Assembly: GCF_015209745.1 (NCBI RefSeq)
Contig: NZ_CP063657.1
Location: forward strand, 372,001-436,000
Reading direction: 5' to 3'
Length of the DNA: 64,000 nucleotides
Source: Lysobacter avium
GTDB lineage: Bacteria > Pseudomonadota > Gammaproteobacteria > Xanthomonadales > Xanthomonadaceae
The position numbers and the translations under genes were made by a program. The notes below the pieces were generated by a model, which was given only the letters and a program-made list of their open reading frames with translations, did no database searches and had not been told where the DNA came from. This document shows, one piece after another, positions 26,593 through 35,189 of the stretch (within the stretch, counting starts at the first letter, position 1; each line of letters starts with the position of its first letter).

Positions 26593-27534
26593 TCAGTCGA
26601 CGCTGATGCCGGCCAGCTTCTGCAGCGCATCCGCGTAGCGCGCGCGGGTGCGTTCGATCACCCCGGCCGGCAACACCGGTCCGGGCGGCATCTTGTTCCA
26701 CTCCAGCGTTTCCAGGTAGTCGCGCACGATCTGCTTGTCGTAGCTCGGCGGGCTGCTGCCGACCTGGTACTCGTCCGCCGGCCAGTAACGCGAGGAGTCC
26801 GGCGTCAGCATCTCGTCCATCACATACAGATGGCCGTCGACGTCGGTGCCGAACTCGAACTTGGTGTCCGCCAGCAGGATGCCGCGCTCGGCGGCAAAGT
26901 CGGCGGCGAAGCGGTACAGGCGCAGGGTCGCATCGCGCACCGCCTCGGCCAGCTCGGCGCCGCACAGGCGCACGGCGGTATCGAAGTCGATGTTCTCGTC
27001 GTGCTCGCCGGCGTCGGCCTTGGTGGAGGGAGTAAAGATCGGCTTGGCCAGTTTTTCCGCCTGGCGCAGGCCGTCGGGCAATTCGATGCCGCTGATGCGA
27101 CCGGTGCGCTGGTAATCCTTCCACCCACTGCCGATCACGTAACCGCGGGCGATGCACTCGATCGGCACCGGCTTCAGGCGTTTGGCGACCACCGAGCGGC
27201 CCACGTACAGCGACGGATCCACACCGGCGGGCAGCACCGAGGCGACATCGATGCCGGTCAGGTGGTTGCGCGCGATGTGCTCGGTTTTGTCGAACCAGAA
27301 ATTGCTGATCTGGCAGAGCATCTCGCCCTTGCCCGGGATCGGATCGGGCAGCACCACGTCGAACGCGCTCAAGCGGTCGGTGGCGACGATCAGCAGGTAG
27401 TCACCCGGCGGAGTGTCGGCAGGCAGGGACGCGGACGGCAGGTCGAACACATCACGGACCTTGCCGCGGTGGCGCAGCGGCAGGCCTGGCAGATCGGATT
27501 CGGATAGCGAACGTCGCAGCATGGTCGTGGACAA
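26593..27534 (-). CDS. purC: Phosphoribosylaminoimidazole-succinocarboxamide synthase
   Basis: SAICAR synthetase of purine biosynthesis, 313 residues, of the longer type that resembles the eukaryotic/yeast enzyme (E. coli PurC is about 237). Landmarks are HRGKVRDVF near residue 20, [32 protein letters not shown] and [10 protein letters not shown] take a TTG start because GAGGGG lies about 6 bases upstream and it gives the N terminus MSTT found in Xanthomonas relatives as I recall them; the next in-frame ATG is four codons later. It is divergent from the small dnaJ-like gene. Confidence 0.93.
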   Translation of the reverse strand: MSTTMLRRSLSESDLPGLPLRHRGKVRDVFDLPSASLPADTPPGDYLLIVATDRLSAFDVVLPDPIPGKGEMLCQISNFWFDKTEHIARNHLTGIDVASVLPAGVDPSLYVGRSVVAKRLKPVPIECIARGYVIGSGWKDYQRTGRISGIELPDGLRQAEKLAKPIFTPSTKADAGEHDENIDFDTAVRLCGAELAEAVRDATLRLYRFAADFAAERGILLADTKFEFGTDVDGHLYVMDEMLTPDSSRYWPADEYQVGSSPPSYDKQIVRDYLETLEWNKMPPGPVLPAGVIERTRARYADALQKLAGISVD

Positions 27535-27689
27535 ATGGAGCCCCTCGGTGTCACGCACAGCATTGCAGAAACCTGCCGCGGAGCGCCGCTGGATTCGCGC
27601 GCCGGCGCGACAGGGCCGGCCAGTGTACGCCGGGTCGGGGCGGCGTGCAGGTACACTGGCGATCGATCCACGACCGTCCCCGGAGCGCG

Positions 27690-28025
27690 ATGAAACGCTG
27701 GTATGGAAAACTGCTGGGCCTGTTTGCCGGAGCCGCCTTGCTGCGGTTCAACCCCTTGCTGGGCGGCCTGGTAGGCCTGCTGATCGGCCACGCGTTCGAC
27801 ACCGACTGGTTCCAGCTGCGCCGGGACAATCCCTATGCCGTGCTGGGCCTGACCCCGGAGGCCACCCAGGCCGAGGTCGAGCAGGCCTATCGCCGCTTGA
27901 TCTCCCAATACCACCCTGATCGGATGCCCGGCGTCGCCGATGAGCTGCGCAAGCAGGCCGAGATCCGGGCCGGCGAGATCAACCGCGCCTACAAGCAGAT
28001 CAAATCCAAACGTCCGCGCGCCTGA
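27690..28025 (+). CDS. Small membrane-anchored DnaJ-domain protein
   Basis: A 111-residue protein with one or two N-terminal hydrophobic segments rich in Gly/Leu (residues 6-34), followed by a C-terminal J domain (about 46-108) with an intact HPD motif at residues 75-77. It resembles a short form of DjlA: membrane anchor and J domain without the TerB-like middle. It would stimulate DnaK at the inner membrane. GGAG lies 4 bases upstream of the ATG. The rpe gene follows on the same strand after 19 bases, so they are probably co-transcribed. Confidence 0.86.
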   Translation: MKRWYGKLLGLFAGAALLRFNPLLGGLVGLLIGHAFDTDWFQLRRDNPYAVLGLTPEATQAEVEQAYRRLISQYHPDRMPGVADELRKQAEIRAGEINRAYKQIKSKRPRA

Positions 28026-28044
28026 GCCTTCCACGAGTCCCGCC

Positions 28045-28719
28045 ATGCAGCCTACCGTCATCGCCCCGTCCATCCTCTCGGCCGACTTCGCCCGCCTCGG
28101 GGAGGAAGTCGACAACGTCCTCAAGGCCGGTGCCGACTGGGTCCATTTCGATGTGATGGACAACCATTACGTGCCCAACCTGACCATCGGGCCGATGGTC
28201 TGCCAGGCGCTGCGCAAGCACGGCGTCACCGCGCCGATCGACGTCCACCTGATGGTCGAGCCGGTGGATCGCCTCGTGCCCGACTTCGCCAAGGCCGGGG
28301 CCAGCATGATCAGCTTCCATCCCGAGGCCAGCCGCCACGTCCACCGCACCATCCAGATCATCAAGTCGCACGGCTGCCAGGCCGGCGTGGTGCTCAATCC
28401 GGCGACGTCCCTCGACGTGCTGGACTGGGTGCTGGAGGACCTCGACATGGTCCTGCTGATGTCGGTCAATCCCGGATTTGGCGGCCAGTCTTTCATCCCC
28501 GCGACGCTGGACAAGTTGCGCGAGGCGCGCCAGCGCATCGATGCCATCGGCAAGCCGATCCGCCTGGAAATCGACGGCGGGGTAAAGCCCGACAATATCG
28601 CCGAGATCGCCAAGGCCGGCGCCGATACGTTTGTCGCCGGCTCGGCGATATTCAACGCGCCTGATTACGCCGAAGTGATCGGGCGGATGAAGGCGGCGGT
28701 CGAAGGCATTCGGGAATGA
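28045..28719 (+). CDS. rpe: Ribulose-phosphate 3-epimerase
   Basis: Interconverts ribulose 5-phosphate and xylulose 5-phosphate in the pentose phosphate pathway. The 224-residue TIM barrel carries the family signatures [11 protein letters not shown] near the N terminus, [16 protein letters not shown] (metal ligands His/Asp), [18 protein letters not shown] and EIDGGV. The start at MQPTVIAPS fits homologues. It follows the dnaJ-like gene; a toxin-antitoxin operon with its own promoter begins downstream. Confidence 0.96.
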   Translation: MQPTVIAPSILSADFARLGEEVDNVLKAGADWVHFDVMDNHYVPNLTIGPMVCQALRKHGVTAPIDVHLMVEPVDRLVPDFAKAGASMISFHPEASRHVHRTIQIIKSHGCQAGVVLNPATSLDVLDWVLEDLDMVLLMSVNPGFGGQSFIPATLDKLREARQRIDAIGKPIRLEIDGGVKPDNIAEIAKAGADTFVAGSAIFNAPDYAEVIGRMKAAVEGIRE

Positions 28720-28743
28720 AACCGCGGACAGTTTTGGCTTGAC

Positions 28744-28774
28744 TTGATTTATGGGGATCTATCCCCGAGTATAG
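28744..28774 (+). promoter_or_regulatory. Promoter and candidate operator of the Xre-RES operon
   Basis: TTGATT (28744-28749) and GAGTAT (28767-28772) form a plausible -35/-10 pair with a 17-base spacer. The spacer contains the inverted repeat GGGGAT-CT-ATCCCC (28753-28766). Toxin-antitoxin promoters are usually repressed by the antitoxin or the complex at such palindromes. The -10 match is weak. Confidence 0.55.
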
Positions 28775-28798
28775 GTGACGCATACACAGGAGAGGTCC

Positions 28799-29203
28799 GT
28801 GAGCGTCCCCGCCAACGAGGTTTTGAATCTCCAGTCCGACCAGACCCGCAAGGACCTGGCGCGCACGGTGGCGGCGCTGTTCGAAAAATGGGGACTCTCG
28901 GCTGAGGAGCAGTTGATCCTGCTCGGCATGAGTCCGGAAAGCCGGAAGGTCCTGCCGCAGTACCGTCGTGGTGAAAGAGCGCTGCCTAACGCGCCCGACA
29001 CGTTGGCCCGGGTCGGCTACCTGCTGGGCATCCACAAAGGCCTGCGCCTGCTTTTTCCGGAAAGCGAGGCCCTGCGGTTTGGCTGGGTGAAACTGCGCAA
29101 CCGGGTGCTGGAAGGCCACACGCCGCTGGAAGTGATGTTGACCGACGGCCTGCTGGGGGTCGCGCGCATCGCGCGCTTCATCGATTTCCAGCGGGGCCAG
29201 TAG
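28799..29203 (+). CDS. Xre/MbcA/ParS-type antitoxin
   Basis: A 134-residue antitoxin of the RES-Xre class. The N-terminal half (about 10-75) is a helix-turn-helix region with SPESRKVLPQYRRGER. The C-terminal half is the MbcA/ParS/Xre toxin-binding domain (LGIHKGLRLLFPESEALRFGWV, split at residues 82-103, and G-H-T-P-L-E-V-M near 112). I start at a GTG preceded by AGGAGAGG; another GTG eight codons upstream is possible. Its stop overlaps the toxin start by one base (TAGTG), so translation is coupled. Confidence 0.88.
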   Translation: MSVPANEVLNLQSDQTRKDLARTVAALFEKWGLSAEEQLILLGMSPESRKVLPQYRRGERALPNAPDTLARVGYLLGIHKGLRLLFPESEALRFGWVKLRNRVLEGHTPLEVMLTDGLLGVARIARFIDFQRGQ

Positions 29204-29907
29204 TGGAGGTTCTGGACACGCTGTCCCGCGTGGACGCGCAGCTGTTCCGGAACATCACTTCACTGCGACTCAGCGAAAATCTCTTCGATGATCTGGTGCC
29301 CGACCGGGCCGGCCAGGACGCGGCGATCGCGGCCGAGATGGCCGTGCGAAAGACCGCCCCGGGCGTGATCGAGCGCGGCCTGTATTACTCGCAGGCCATC
29401 GACTACCCCTTCGCCAGCGACCCGGTCGTAGGCTCGCGCTTTGGCGACGGCACGATCCGCGTCTGGTACGGCGCCTTCGACGACGCAACCGCGCGCGCGG
29501 AGACGTGCTGGCACGCGCTGCGCCAGGGCAACGACCTGATCGACCCGCCGGAAACCGTGTTCGTGCGCTACCGGGCGGTGTACACGGTGCGGGCGCGGGG
29601 GCTGTTTGCCGACCTTCGCGGCAAGGAGGTCGCCTTCCCCGAACTGGTGGGTGATGACTACGCGCCGACCCAGCCGATCGGCCGGTATGCCGCCAACCAG
29701 GGGCTGGCCGGGCTGGTCTATCCCTCGGCCCGTTGGCCCGAGGGCGAGTGCCTGGCCGCCTTCCGCGCCGTGCCGCTCTCCGACGCCGCGCTGGCGTACT
29801 ACCTGACCTACCGGATCGACCTGGATACGCAGACGGTCGCAATCGAGCGGACCCCCGGTGTGGTCGACCAGCGCCTGCACATCAGCGAGCTGCGGCGCTC
29901 ACGCTGA
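29203..29907 (+). CDS. RES-domain toxin
   Basis: A 234-residue RES protein. Characterised members (MbcT, ParT and relatives) are NAD+ phosphorylases or ADP-ribosyl-transferases that deplete NAD+ or modify host proteins. The RES landmarks are present: an Arg near the N terminus (LFRNITSLR), the GSRFGDGTIRVWYGAFDD core around residues 83-98 and A-T-A-R-A-E soon after, which carries the catalytic Glu. The start is GTG, overlapping the antitoxin stop. The gene ends one base before the stop of the converging P-type ATPase gene, which leaves no spacer. Confidence 0.88.
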   Translation: MEVLDTLSRVDAQLFRNITSLRLSENLFDDLVPDRAGQDAAIAAEMAVRKTAPGVIERGLYYSQAIDYPFASDPVVGSRFGDGTIRVWYGAFDDATARAETCWHALRQGNDLIDPPETVFVRYRAVYTVRARGLFADLRGKEVAFPELVGDDYAPTQPIGRYAANQGLAGLVYPSARWPEGECLAAFRAVPLSDAALAYYLTYRIDLDTQTVAIERTPGVVDQRLHISELRRSR

Positions 29908-31785
29908 TCAAGATCGCGAGGACACCAGCCGCCGATCGCTTCGCGCGTTACCCAGCGCTCGCGATGCGTTGATGATCGTCGCAAGGTCGACCACTTCCTG
30001 CAGCGCCGCGCCAAGGATCGCCGGCAGGAACCCGAACGCCGCGAACAACATCAGTCCGACGCTCAAGGCGATACCGAGCCAGATGCTCTGCAGCGCCACC
30101 TGCATGGTGCGCTGGGCGATCGCCATTGCCGTCGCGGTTTTCGACACGTCATCGACGGTGATGATCACATCGGCCGACTCGCTCGCCGCCGTCGCGCCCC
30201 GGGCGCCCATGGCGATGCCGACGTCGGCCACCGCAAGCACCGGCGCATCATTGACGCCGTCGCCGACCATGACCACCGGCCGCTCGCTGATCGCCTGGAC
30301 GATCCGGACCTTGTCTTCCGGCAGCAGTTCGGCCTGGATGTTGCCGATCCCGAGATCGCCGCCCACGTGGCGGGCCGTGGCGTCGGCGTCGCCGGTGAGC
30401 ATCAGGACGCGCTCGACGCCCAGCGACAGCAGCCGATCGATGGTGGAGCGGGCATTTCCCCGGACCCGGTCGCTGAGCAGGATCGTGCCGGCGAAGCGGC
30501 CATCGACGGCGACGTAGACCGCCAGCTCGCCGCTGGCAATCGACGCCGCGCGCGCCTCGGGTGCGAAGGACGCGACGAACGCCAGCTTGCCGACCACGAC
30601 TTCGCGCTGGTCGATGGTTGCGACGACGCCGTTGGTCGCCTCCTCGCGCGCCTCCGCGGCCTCGCGCGGGGTCAGGCCGCGCTCCTGCGCCGCTTCCACG
30701 ATCGCCGTGGCCAGCACGTGCGAGGAGTACTGTTCGGCCGAGGCGACGAGGGTGAAAAGCTCGTCCTGCTCGAAGTCGGCGGCGGGCTGCACCGCGACCA
30801 CGGTCGGGTCCCCGTAGGTGAGGGTACCGGTCTTGTCGAAGGCGACCGTGCGCGCGCGCGACAATTGCTCCAGCGTGCCACCGCCCTTGACGATGATGCC
30901 GTGCCGGGAGGCCCGGCTCATGCCGCCCATGAAGGCGACCGGGGCCGCGATCAGCAGTGGGCAGGGGGTCGCAACGACGAGCACCTCGGCAAATCGCACC
31001 GGGTCCCCGGACACCCACCAGGCGATCCCGGCAATCAGCAGCGATCCGAAGGTGAAGGGCACGGCGAAACGGTCCGCCAGCCGCACCAGCGGCGCCCGGC
31101 TCTCCGCGGCCTCCTCGACCAGCGCGACGATGCGCTGGTACTGGCTGTTGCTCGCCGCCGCCGTGGCCTCGATGACGACCGCAACCTCGCTGTTGAGCGA
31201 GCCGCTGAGCACGGCGGCCCCGCGGCCGCGCTCGACCGGAAGGCTCTCGCCGGTCAGCGATGACTCGTCGAAGCTGCCGCTCGCCGACACCAGCACCCCA
31301 TCCACCGGAACGACTTCCGACGGCCGCACCAGCAGGCGATCGCCAATGGCCACCTCCGATACCGGGACGTCCTCGACCTGACCATCCTCGCCCAGCATGC
31401 GGTGGGCATCGCGGGGCGCACGATCCAGCAGGGCGCCGAGCTCCCTGCGCGCGCGGCCGGCGGCGTACTCCTCCAGCGCCTCGCCGCCGGACAGCATCAG
31501 CACGATGACCAGACTGGCCCAGTATTCGCCGACCGACACCGTGGCAATGATCGCCATGATCGCCAGCACGTCGATGCCCATCCGCCCGGCCAGCAGGTTG
31601 CGCAGCATCCCTACGGCCTGCGACGCGGCGATGGCAAGCGCGAACGCGCTGATCAGCCAGCGGGCGACGTTGCGCTCGGCAAGGACGCCCTGCCCGAACA
31701 GCTCGATCGCACCGGCGATGATGCCGACCAGCAGGGTGAGGGCGACGATCGGATAGCGCCTGGTCAGGCTGGCGACTTTGTTCAT
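29908..31785 (-). CDS. Heavy-metal translocating P1B-type ATPase
   Basis: A 625-residue transition-metal pump. In order: two N-terminal helices, a pair of helices, the actuator motif TGES (178-181), the metal-site helix motif T-P-C (273-275) where Zn/Cd/Cu pumps have CPC, the phosphorylation site DKTGT (Asp317) and the hinge GDGVNDAP (about 515). There is no N-terminal HMA metal-binding domain and no Cys- or His-rich tail. TPC-type sites are reported in the P1B-5-like group (Fe, Ni or Co), but the metal here is unknown. I use the ATG; a TTG four codons upstream is possible. A PEP-mutase-like gene lies 45 bases upstream on the same strand. Confidence 0.9.
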   Translation of the reverse strand: MNKVASLTRRYPIVALTLLVGIIAGAIELFGQGVLAERNVARWLISAFALAIAASQAVGMLRNLLAGRMGIDVLAIMAIIATVSVGEYWASLVIVLMLSGGEALEEYAAGRARRELGALLDRAPRDAHRMLGEDGQVEDVPVSEVAIGDRLLVRPSEVVPVDGVLVSASGSFDESSLTGESLPVERGRGAAVLSGSLNSEVAVVIEATAAASNSQYQRIVALVEEAAESRAPLVRLADRFAVPFTFGSLLIAGIAWWVSGDPVRFAEVLVVATPCPLLIAAPVAFMGGMSRASRHGIIVKGGGTLEQLSRARTVAFDKTGTLTYGDPTVVAVQPAADFEQDELFTLVASAEQYSSHVLATAIVEAAQERGLTPREAAEAREEATNGVVATIDQREVVVGKLAFVASFAPEARAASIASGELAVYVAVDGRFAGTILLSDRVRGNARSTIDRLLSLGVERVLMLTGDADATARHVGGDLGIGNIQAELLPEDKVRIVQAISERPVVMVGDGVNDAPVLAVADVGIAMGARGATAASESADVIITVDDVSKTATAMAIAQRTMQVALQSIWLGIALSVGLMLFAAFGFLPAILGAALQEVVDLATIINASRALGNARSDRRLVSSRS

Positions 31786-31830
31786 GCTGTCGGTCAAGCT
31801 CCCAAGCCGCTCATTACGGCGTGTTCGGTT

Positions 31831-32694
31831 TCAGCCTTCGTATTGCTGCCCCAGCGCCAGCAGTTCCGGCGTGCCGATCAGCTCGTTGAGCTGGTCGAAA
31901 TCCAGCATGGCGTCCTTGAACGGCGCGGTGCTGTGATGGCTGTGCAAGCTGGCATAGTAGCCGCGAAGGGTATGCGCCACCGCGCGCGCGGTGCCGCCGG
32001 GGAAGATCACGATCCGGTAGCCGATCTCGCCAAGCACGTCCGAGCTCTGCACCGGGGTCTTGCCGCCTTCGACCATGTTGGCCAGCAGCGGGATCCGATC
32101 GGCGAAGCGGGCGCAGACGATGTCCATCTGCTCGCGACTGCGGACCGCCTCGATAAACAGCGCGTCCACGCCGCACTCCAGGTACGCCTCGGCACGGTCC
32201 AGCGCCGCCTCGAAACCTTCCACGGCAACGGCGTCGGTGCGCGCGAGGATCAGGGTCTGCTCGCTGCTGCGCGCGTCCAGCGCCGCGCGCAACTTGCCGC
32301 ACATCTCCCCGACCGGAACGACGCCCTTGCCGTCCAGATGCCCGCAACGCTTGGGAAAGGTCTGGTCCTCCAGCTGGATCATCGCGGCGCCGGCGCGTTC
32401 AAACGCGCGCACCGTGCGCTGCGTGTTGAGCGCATTGCCGAAGCCGGTGTCGGCATCGACGATGACCGGCGTGCGGACCCGCTCGGTGATGCGCGCCAGG
32501 GTGTCAGTGACCTCGGTCGCAGTGGTCAGACCGATATCGGACCGGCCCAGCCGCGTGTAGGCGATGGAGGCGCCGGAAAGGTACAGCGCCTCGAACCCGG
32601 TCTGCTCCGCGATCAACGCGGTGAAGGCATCGTAGATGCCGGGCACGAGGATGGCGTTTGGCTGCTGCAGGCGTTGCTTGAGGGTGGTTTTCAT
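31831..32694 (-). CDS. Isocitrate lyase/PEP mutase superfamily enzyme
   Basis: A 287-residue TIM-barrel enzyme that cleaves or forms C-C or P-C bonds in 2-oxo or hydroxy acids. The signature KRCGH (about residue 115) and the metal-binding DADTGFG (about 85-91) are present, with YLSGASIAYTRLGRSDIG near residue 40. The closest characterised types would be 2-methylisocitrate lyase, oxaloacetate decarboxylase and dimethylmalate lyase; the sequence alone does not choose. No 2-methylcitrate synthase gene is nearby, which argues against a propionate operon. It may be co-transcribed with the metal ATPase gene. Confidence 0.85.
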   Translation of the reverse strand: MKTTLKQRLQQPNAILVPGIYDAFTALIAEQTGFEALYLSGASIAYTRLGRSDIGLTTATEVTDTLARITERVRTPVIVDADTGFGNALNTQRTVRAFERAGAAMIQLEDQTFPKRCGHLDGKGVVPVGEMCGKLRAALDARSSEQTLILARTDAVAVEGFEAALDRAEAYLECGVDALFIEAVRSREQMDIVCARFADRIPLLANMVEGGKTPVQSSDVLGEIGYRIVIFPGGTARAVAHTLRGYYASLHSHHSTAPFKDAMLDFDQLNELIGTPELLALGQQYEG

Positions 32695-32970
32695 TCGCAC
32701 GGATCAAAGGCGGGGAATTGAAGAGGTATAGCGCCACGCGCCGGTGCCCGCGCTCGGGGCGCGGGATGTCCGGACATTTGGGCTGGGCGGGTCAGAGGAT
32801 ACCGAGTCTCGGTGGGCTATGCCCGCGCTCGCCTGAAGGTCGATCAAGCGGATATCGCTCAAGCTTCGCACGGGCAGGAGGATCCGTTTTGGGGGTCGCT
32901 TCGAATGCGACCTGAGGCTACTCATCGGTCCCTCTTTTCCATCGGGTTTTCGACCGACGCAGAACGGTGA
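32695..32970. other. 276-base intergenic region, no gene found
   Basis: Between the start of the PEP-mutase-like gene and the stop of the HEPN gene, both on the minus strand. It contains a CCCGCG/CGCGGG hairpin with a 7-base loop near 32748-32766 and stop codons in all frames often enough to exclude a sizeable gene. A promoter for the PEP-mutase-like gene is expected here, but no clear -35/-10 pair was seen. Confidence 0.5.
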
Positions 32971-33627
32971 CTAGAACTCCCTAACCAGCGGATAGGCAAC
33001 TCCCTCGAACTCCTTTGCCGGGTCATCAATCAGCAGGTCGATGATGATCGGCATGAGGGTCATGAGGATCGATGCACCATCCCGGACCTGGGCGCGGTTG
33101 GCGCCGCTGTTCCAGGTCGCGCCGCCATGGACGAGTTGGTTGCGCAGGACGTAGAGCCGATCCAGGACGATGGAGAGCACCACATCCGTCTGCCGTCCCA
33201 TCAGCGCCTTCATGGCGACCCGCTTGCTGGCGGCGAATTGGGTTTCCCAACGATCGCTGCTGTCGTGCTCGCGCATTGCCCGCCAATAGGGCTCGAACAC
33301 GAACCGGTTCTCGATCATCGTGCGGATGGGGCCAGTGAACTTCTGGAACGCCGCGTCCTGCAGGCGGCCTTCCTGATCATTCGCCAGCACTCTGCCAATG
33401 AAGGCGCGCGTCTGCTCACGCTCGCTTTGTTCGAAGCCGAAGTCGGCCGCATAGGCGGCATTCAATGAGATCCACAGAAAGATGAACTGCGCATCCAGGT
33501 CCGCCGTTTCCTGCTCGGCCCGCGCCAGCCAGCTGATCGCCCGATGGATCCGCACCCGCAGGTTCTCGGGCTGGTTATCCCTGACGTGTCGGTGTTTGGC
33601 CTTGAGCGCTTCTGCGTTGAACGTCAT
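32971..33627 (-). CDS. HEPN-domain protein of unknown function
   Basis: A 218-residue, mostly helical protein. Near residue 162 it has R-N-Q-L-V-H, the R-x4-H motif of HEPN domains, which in many toxin, defence and CRISPR proteins forms a metal-independent RNase site; H-G-G-A-T follows. The upstream part contains FIFLWISLNAAYA, a pattern common in RiboL-PSP/Apea-like HEPN proteins. AGGGGGAA lies 5 bases before the ATG; a 19-codon upstream extension is rejected. It is divergent from a VWA-HD gene pair whose first gene uses an almost identical ribosome site. RNase activity is a family-based possibility, not shown. Confidence 0.72.
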   Translation of the reverse strand: MTFNAEALKAKHRHVRDNQPENLRVRIHRAISWLARAEQETADLDAQFIFLWISLNAAYAADFGFEQSEREQTRAFIGRVLANDQEGRLQDAAFQKFTGPIRTMIENRFVFEPYWRAMREHDSSDRWETQFAASKRVAMKALMGRQTDVVLSIVLDRLYVLRNQLVHGGATWNSGANRAQVRDGASILMTLMPIIIDLLIDDPAKEFEGVAYPLVREF

Positions 33628-33712
33628 GACATTTCCCCCTGAACGTGTCGCAATGTGTGAGACGTCTTTGCTGCATCGTCGCACCTGATGTCAACCACAG
33701 GGGGAGAGTGAG

Positions 33713-34357
33713 ATGAGCGACCGCAGCCATATCAGCGTGATCCTGGACCGCACCGGATCCATGCAGGACATTCGCGACGACGTCGTGGGGGGATTCAATG
33801 CGTTCCTCGCGGCTCAGAAAGCCAGCCCCGATCCGGCGACTTTCACCTTGGTGCAATTCGACTCGCAGGATCCCTACGAGGTGCTGCACCGCGGCGTCGG
33901 CATTTCCGATGTGCCGCCGCTGACCCTGGCCCAGTACGTACCTCGGGGCGCAACGCCGCTCTACGACGCCATGGGGCAGGGCATCCTCGAGCTGGAGGCG
34001 GGCTTGGCGGGGATGGCTGACGACGAGCGGCCCAACAAAGTCATCTTCGTGGTGGTCACTGACGGGCAGGAGAATGCCAGCCGCGAGTTTGATCGGGCCC
34101 GGTTGTCGAAGTTGATCGCAGCAAAGAAAAAGATTGGGTGGGATTTTGTTTTCCTCAGCGCTGATCTTGAAGCATTCGAAGATGCCGACCGTATGGGGGT
34201 GGAACTCTCGTCCCGGCTGATGTTCAACAAGTCCAAGCAGGGCAACGATCGGGCCTGGTCAGCGGCCTCGGCGAGGATTCTCGATCGGCGGTCAGGCGTT
34301 TCGGCGTGTGTGGCTTTCGATGAGGTGGATCGGAAAGCCCAGGACAATCCGGACTAG
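33713..34357 (+). CDS. von Willebrand factor A domain protein
   Basis: A 214-residue stand-alone VWA protein, cytoplasmic (no signal or membrane helix). The metal-ion-dependent adhesion site is readable: DRTGSM (residues 12-17), A-T-P-L-Y-D-A (about 82-88) and V-V-T-D-G-Q-E-N (about 113-120). VWA proteins mediate protein-protein contacts, and similar small ones occur in phage and defence regions. GGGGAG lies 6 bases upstream. A 6-base gap separates it from the HD-domain gene, so the two form an operon. Its function in this trio is unknown. Confidence 0.82.
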   Translation: MSDRSHISVILDRTGSMQDIRDDVVGGFNAFLAAQKASPDPATFTLVQFDSQDPYEVLHRGVGISDVPPLTLAQYVPRGATPLYDAMGQGILELEAGLAGMADDERPNKVIFVVVTDGQENASREFDRARLSKLIAAKKKIGWDFVFLSADLEAFEDADRMGVELSSRLMFNKSKQGNDRAWSAASARILDRRSGVSACVAFDEVDRKAQDNPD

Positions 34358-34363
34358 CAGCTG

Positions 34364-34876
34364 ATGAAGCACGATCGGGCCGTGTCGCCGGACCTGCTGC
34401 GCGAGATCCGCAGCCAATTCCGGCTCGACTGGACTGGACACCATGGCTTCCCGCACTGGGCGCGCGTCTATCGCCATGGCCTCTACGTTGGCCGGGCGGT
34501 GGGCGCGGATTTGCGGGTCGTCGAGTTGTTCGCGTTCCTGCATGACTCGCAGCGGGAGAACGAGTACACCGATCCCGAACACGGTTCCCGCGCGGCCGAC
34601 TATGCCTGTTGGCTTCGATCCAAAGGAAGGTTTGAGCTTGATGCGCCGGCTCTCGATTTGCTGGTGGCCGCCTGCCAGGGGCACAGCGACGGGCACCAAC
34701 TGGCAGATCCGACCGTCATGGCGTGCTGGGACGCGGACAGGCTGGACCTGGGGAGGGTGGGGATCCGCCCGGACCCGCGCCGCCTGTGCACTGCTCCCGC
34801 CCGTGATCCCGCTTACCTGGCGCGTGCGTGGCGTCGTGGCGTGGCGCACCGGGACCGCATCCACCGGATGGCGCAC
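34364..34876 (+). CDS. HD-domain protein, putative phosphohydrolase
   Basis: About 171 residues, ending in HRMAH. A metal-site pattern of the HD superfamily can be read: H38, H60-D61 (FLHDSQREN), H73, and a histidine-rich stretch G-H-S-D-G-H (106-111) followed by D-A-D-R (124-127). E-N-E-Y-T-D-P-E-H-G around the HD pair is typical of a family of small HD hydrolases I cannot name. HD proteins hydrolyse phosphomonoesters, nucleotides or cyclic nucleotides. It follows the VWA gene after 6 bases with no clear ribosome site, suggesting translational coupling. A tRNA-Met terminator on the other strand follows immediately. Confidence 0.75.
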
Positions 34877-34899
34877 TAGCGTCTCCGATCATCGCCCAC

Positions 34900-34923
34900 A
34901 AAAAACCCCGCAGATCCGCGGGG
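34900..34923 (-). terminator. Rho-independent terminator of tRNA-Met
   Basis: On the minus strand, CCCCGC-GGATCT-GCGGGG is followed by TTTTTT. It lies 41 bases after the mature tRNA end. Confidence 0.88.
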
Positions 34924-34964
34924 TTGGCCGGCATTCCGGGTCTCGACCCGGAGTCATCGTCGTG

Positions 34965-35041
34965 TGGTGGCTATGGGTGGACTCGAACCACCGACCCCAG
35001 CATTATGAGTGCTGTGCTCTAACCGGCTGAGCTACATAGCC
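34965..35041 (-). tRNA. tRNA-Met (anticodon CAT, elongator)
   Basis: Minus-strand cloverleaf of 77 bases including CCA. The acceptor GGCTATG pairs with CATAGCC, the D arm contains AGCTCAGCCGGTTAGAGC, the anticodon loop is CTCATAA, and the T arm contains GGTTCGAGTCC. The body matches the elongator tRNA-Met of enterobacteria, and the paired first acceptor base distinguishes it from the initiator. tRNA-Ile2 also has a CAT anticodon before modification; the overall sequence favours Met. Confidence 0.93.
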
Positions 35042-35189
35042 GACGATCTTCCGCCGCAAGCGCGCAGCGAGCCGGGAATTTTGAGCGCGCCGGGGGGCAT
35101 TGTCAAACCTGACTGGACCGGGCCCCGTCGCTTGTGGGATGGCGGGGGGCGTGGCAGAGTCAGAGTCAGTCCAATCCGGAGTCCGTCTC

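Noticed and set aside
32971..35041. Integrated island using tRNA-Met as attachment site
   Set aside because: No integrase gene and no second copy of the tRNA 3' end was seen in the region, and the tRNA keeps its own terminator. The gene group may still be accessory, but an att-type insertion is not supported.
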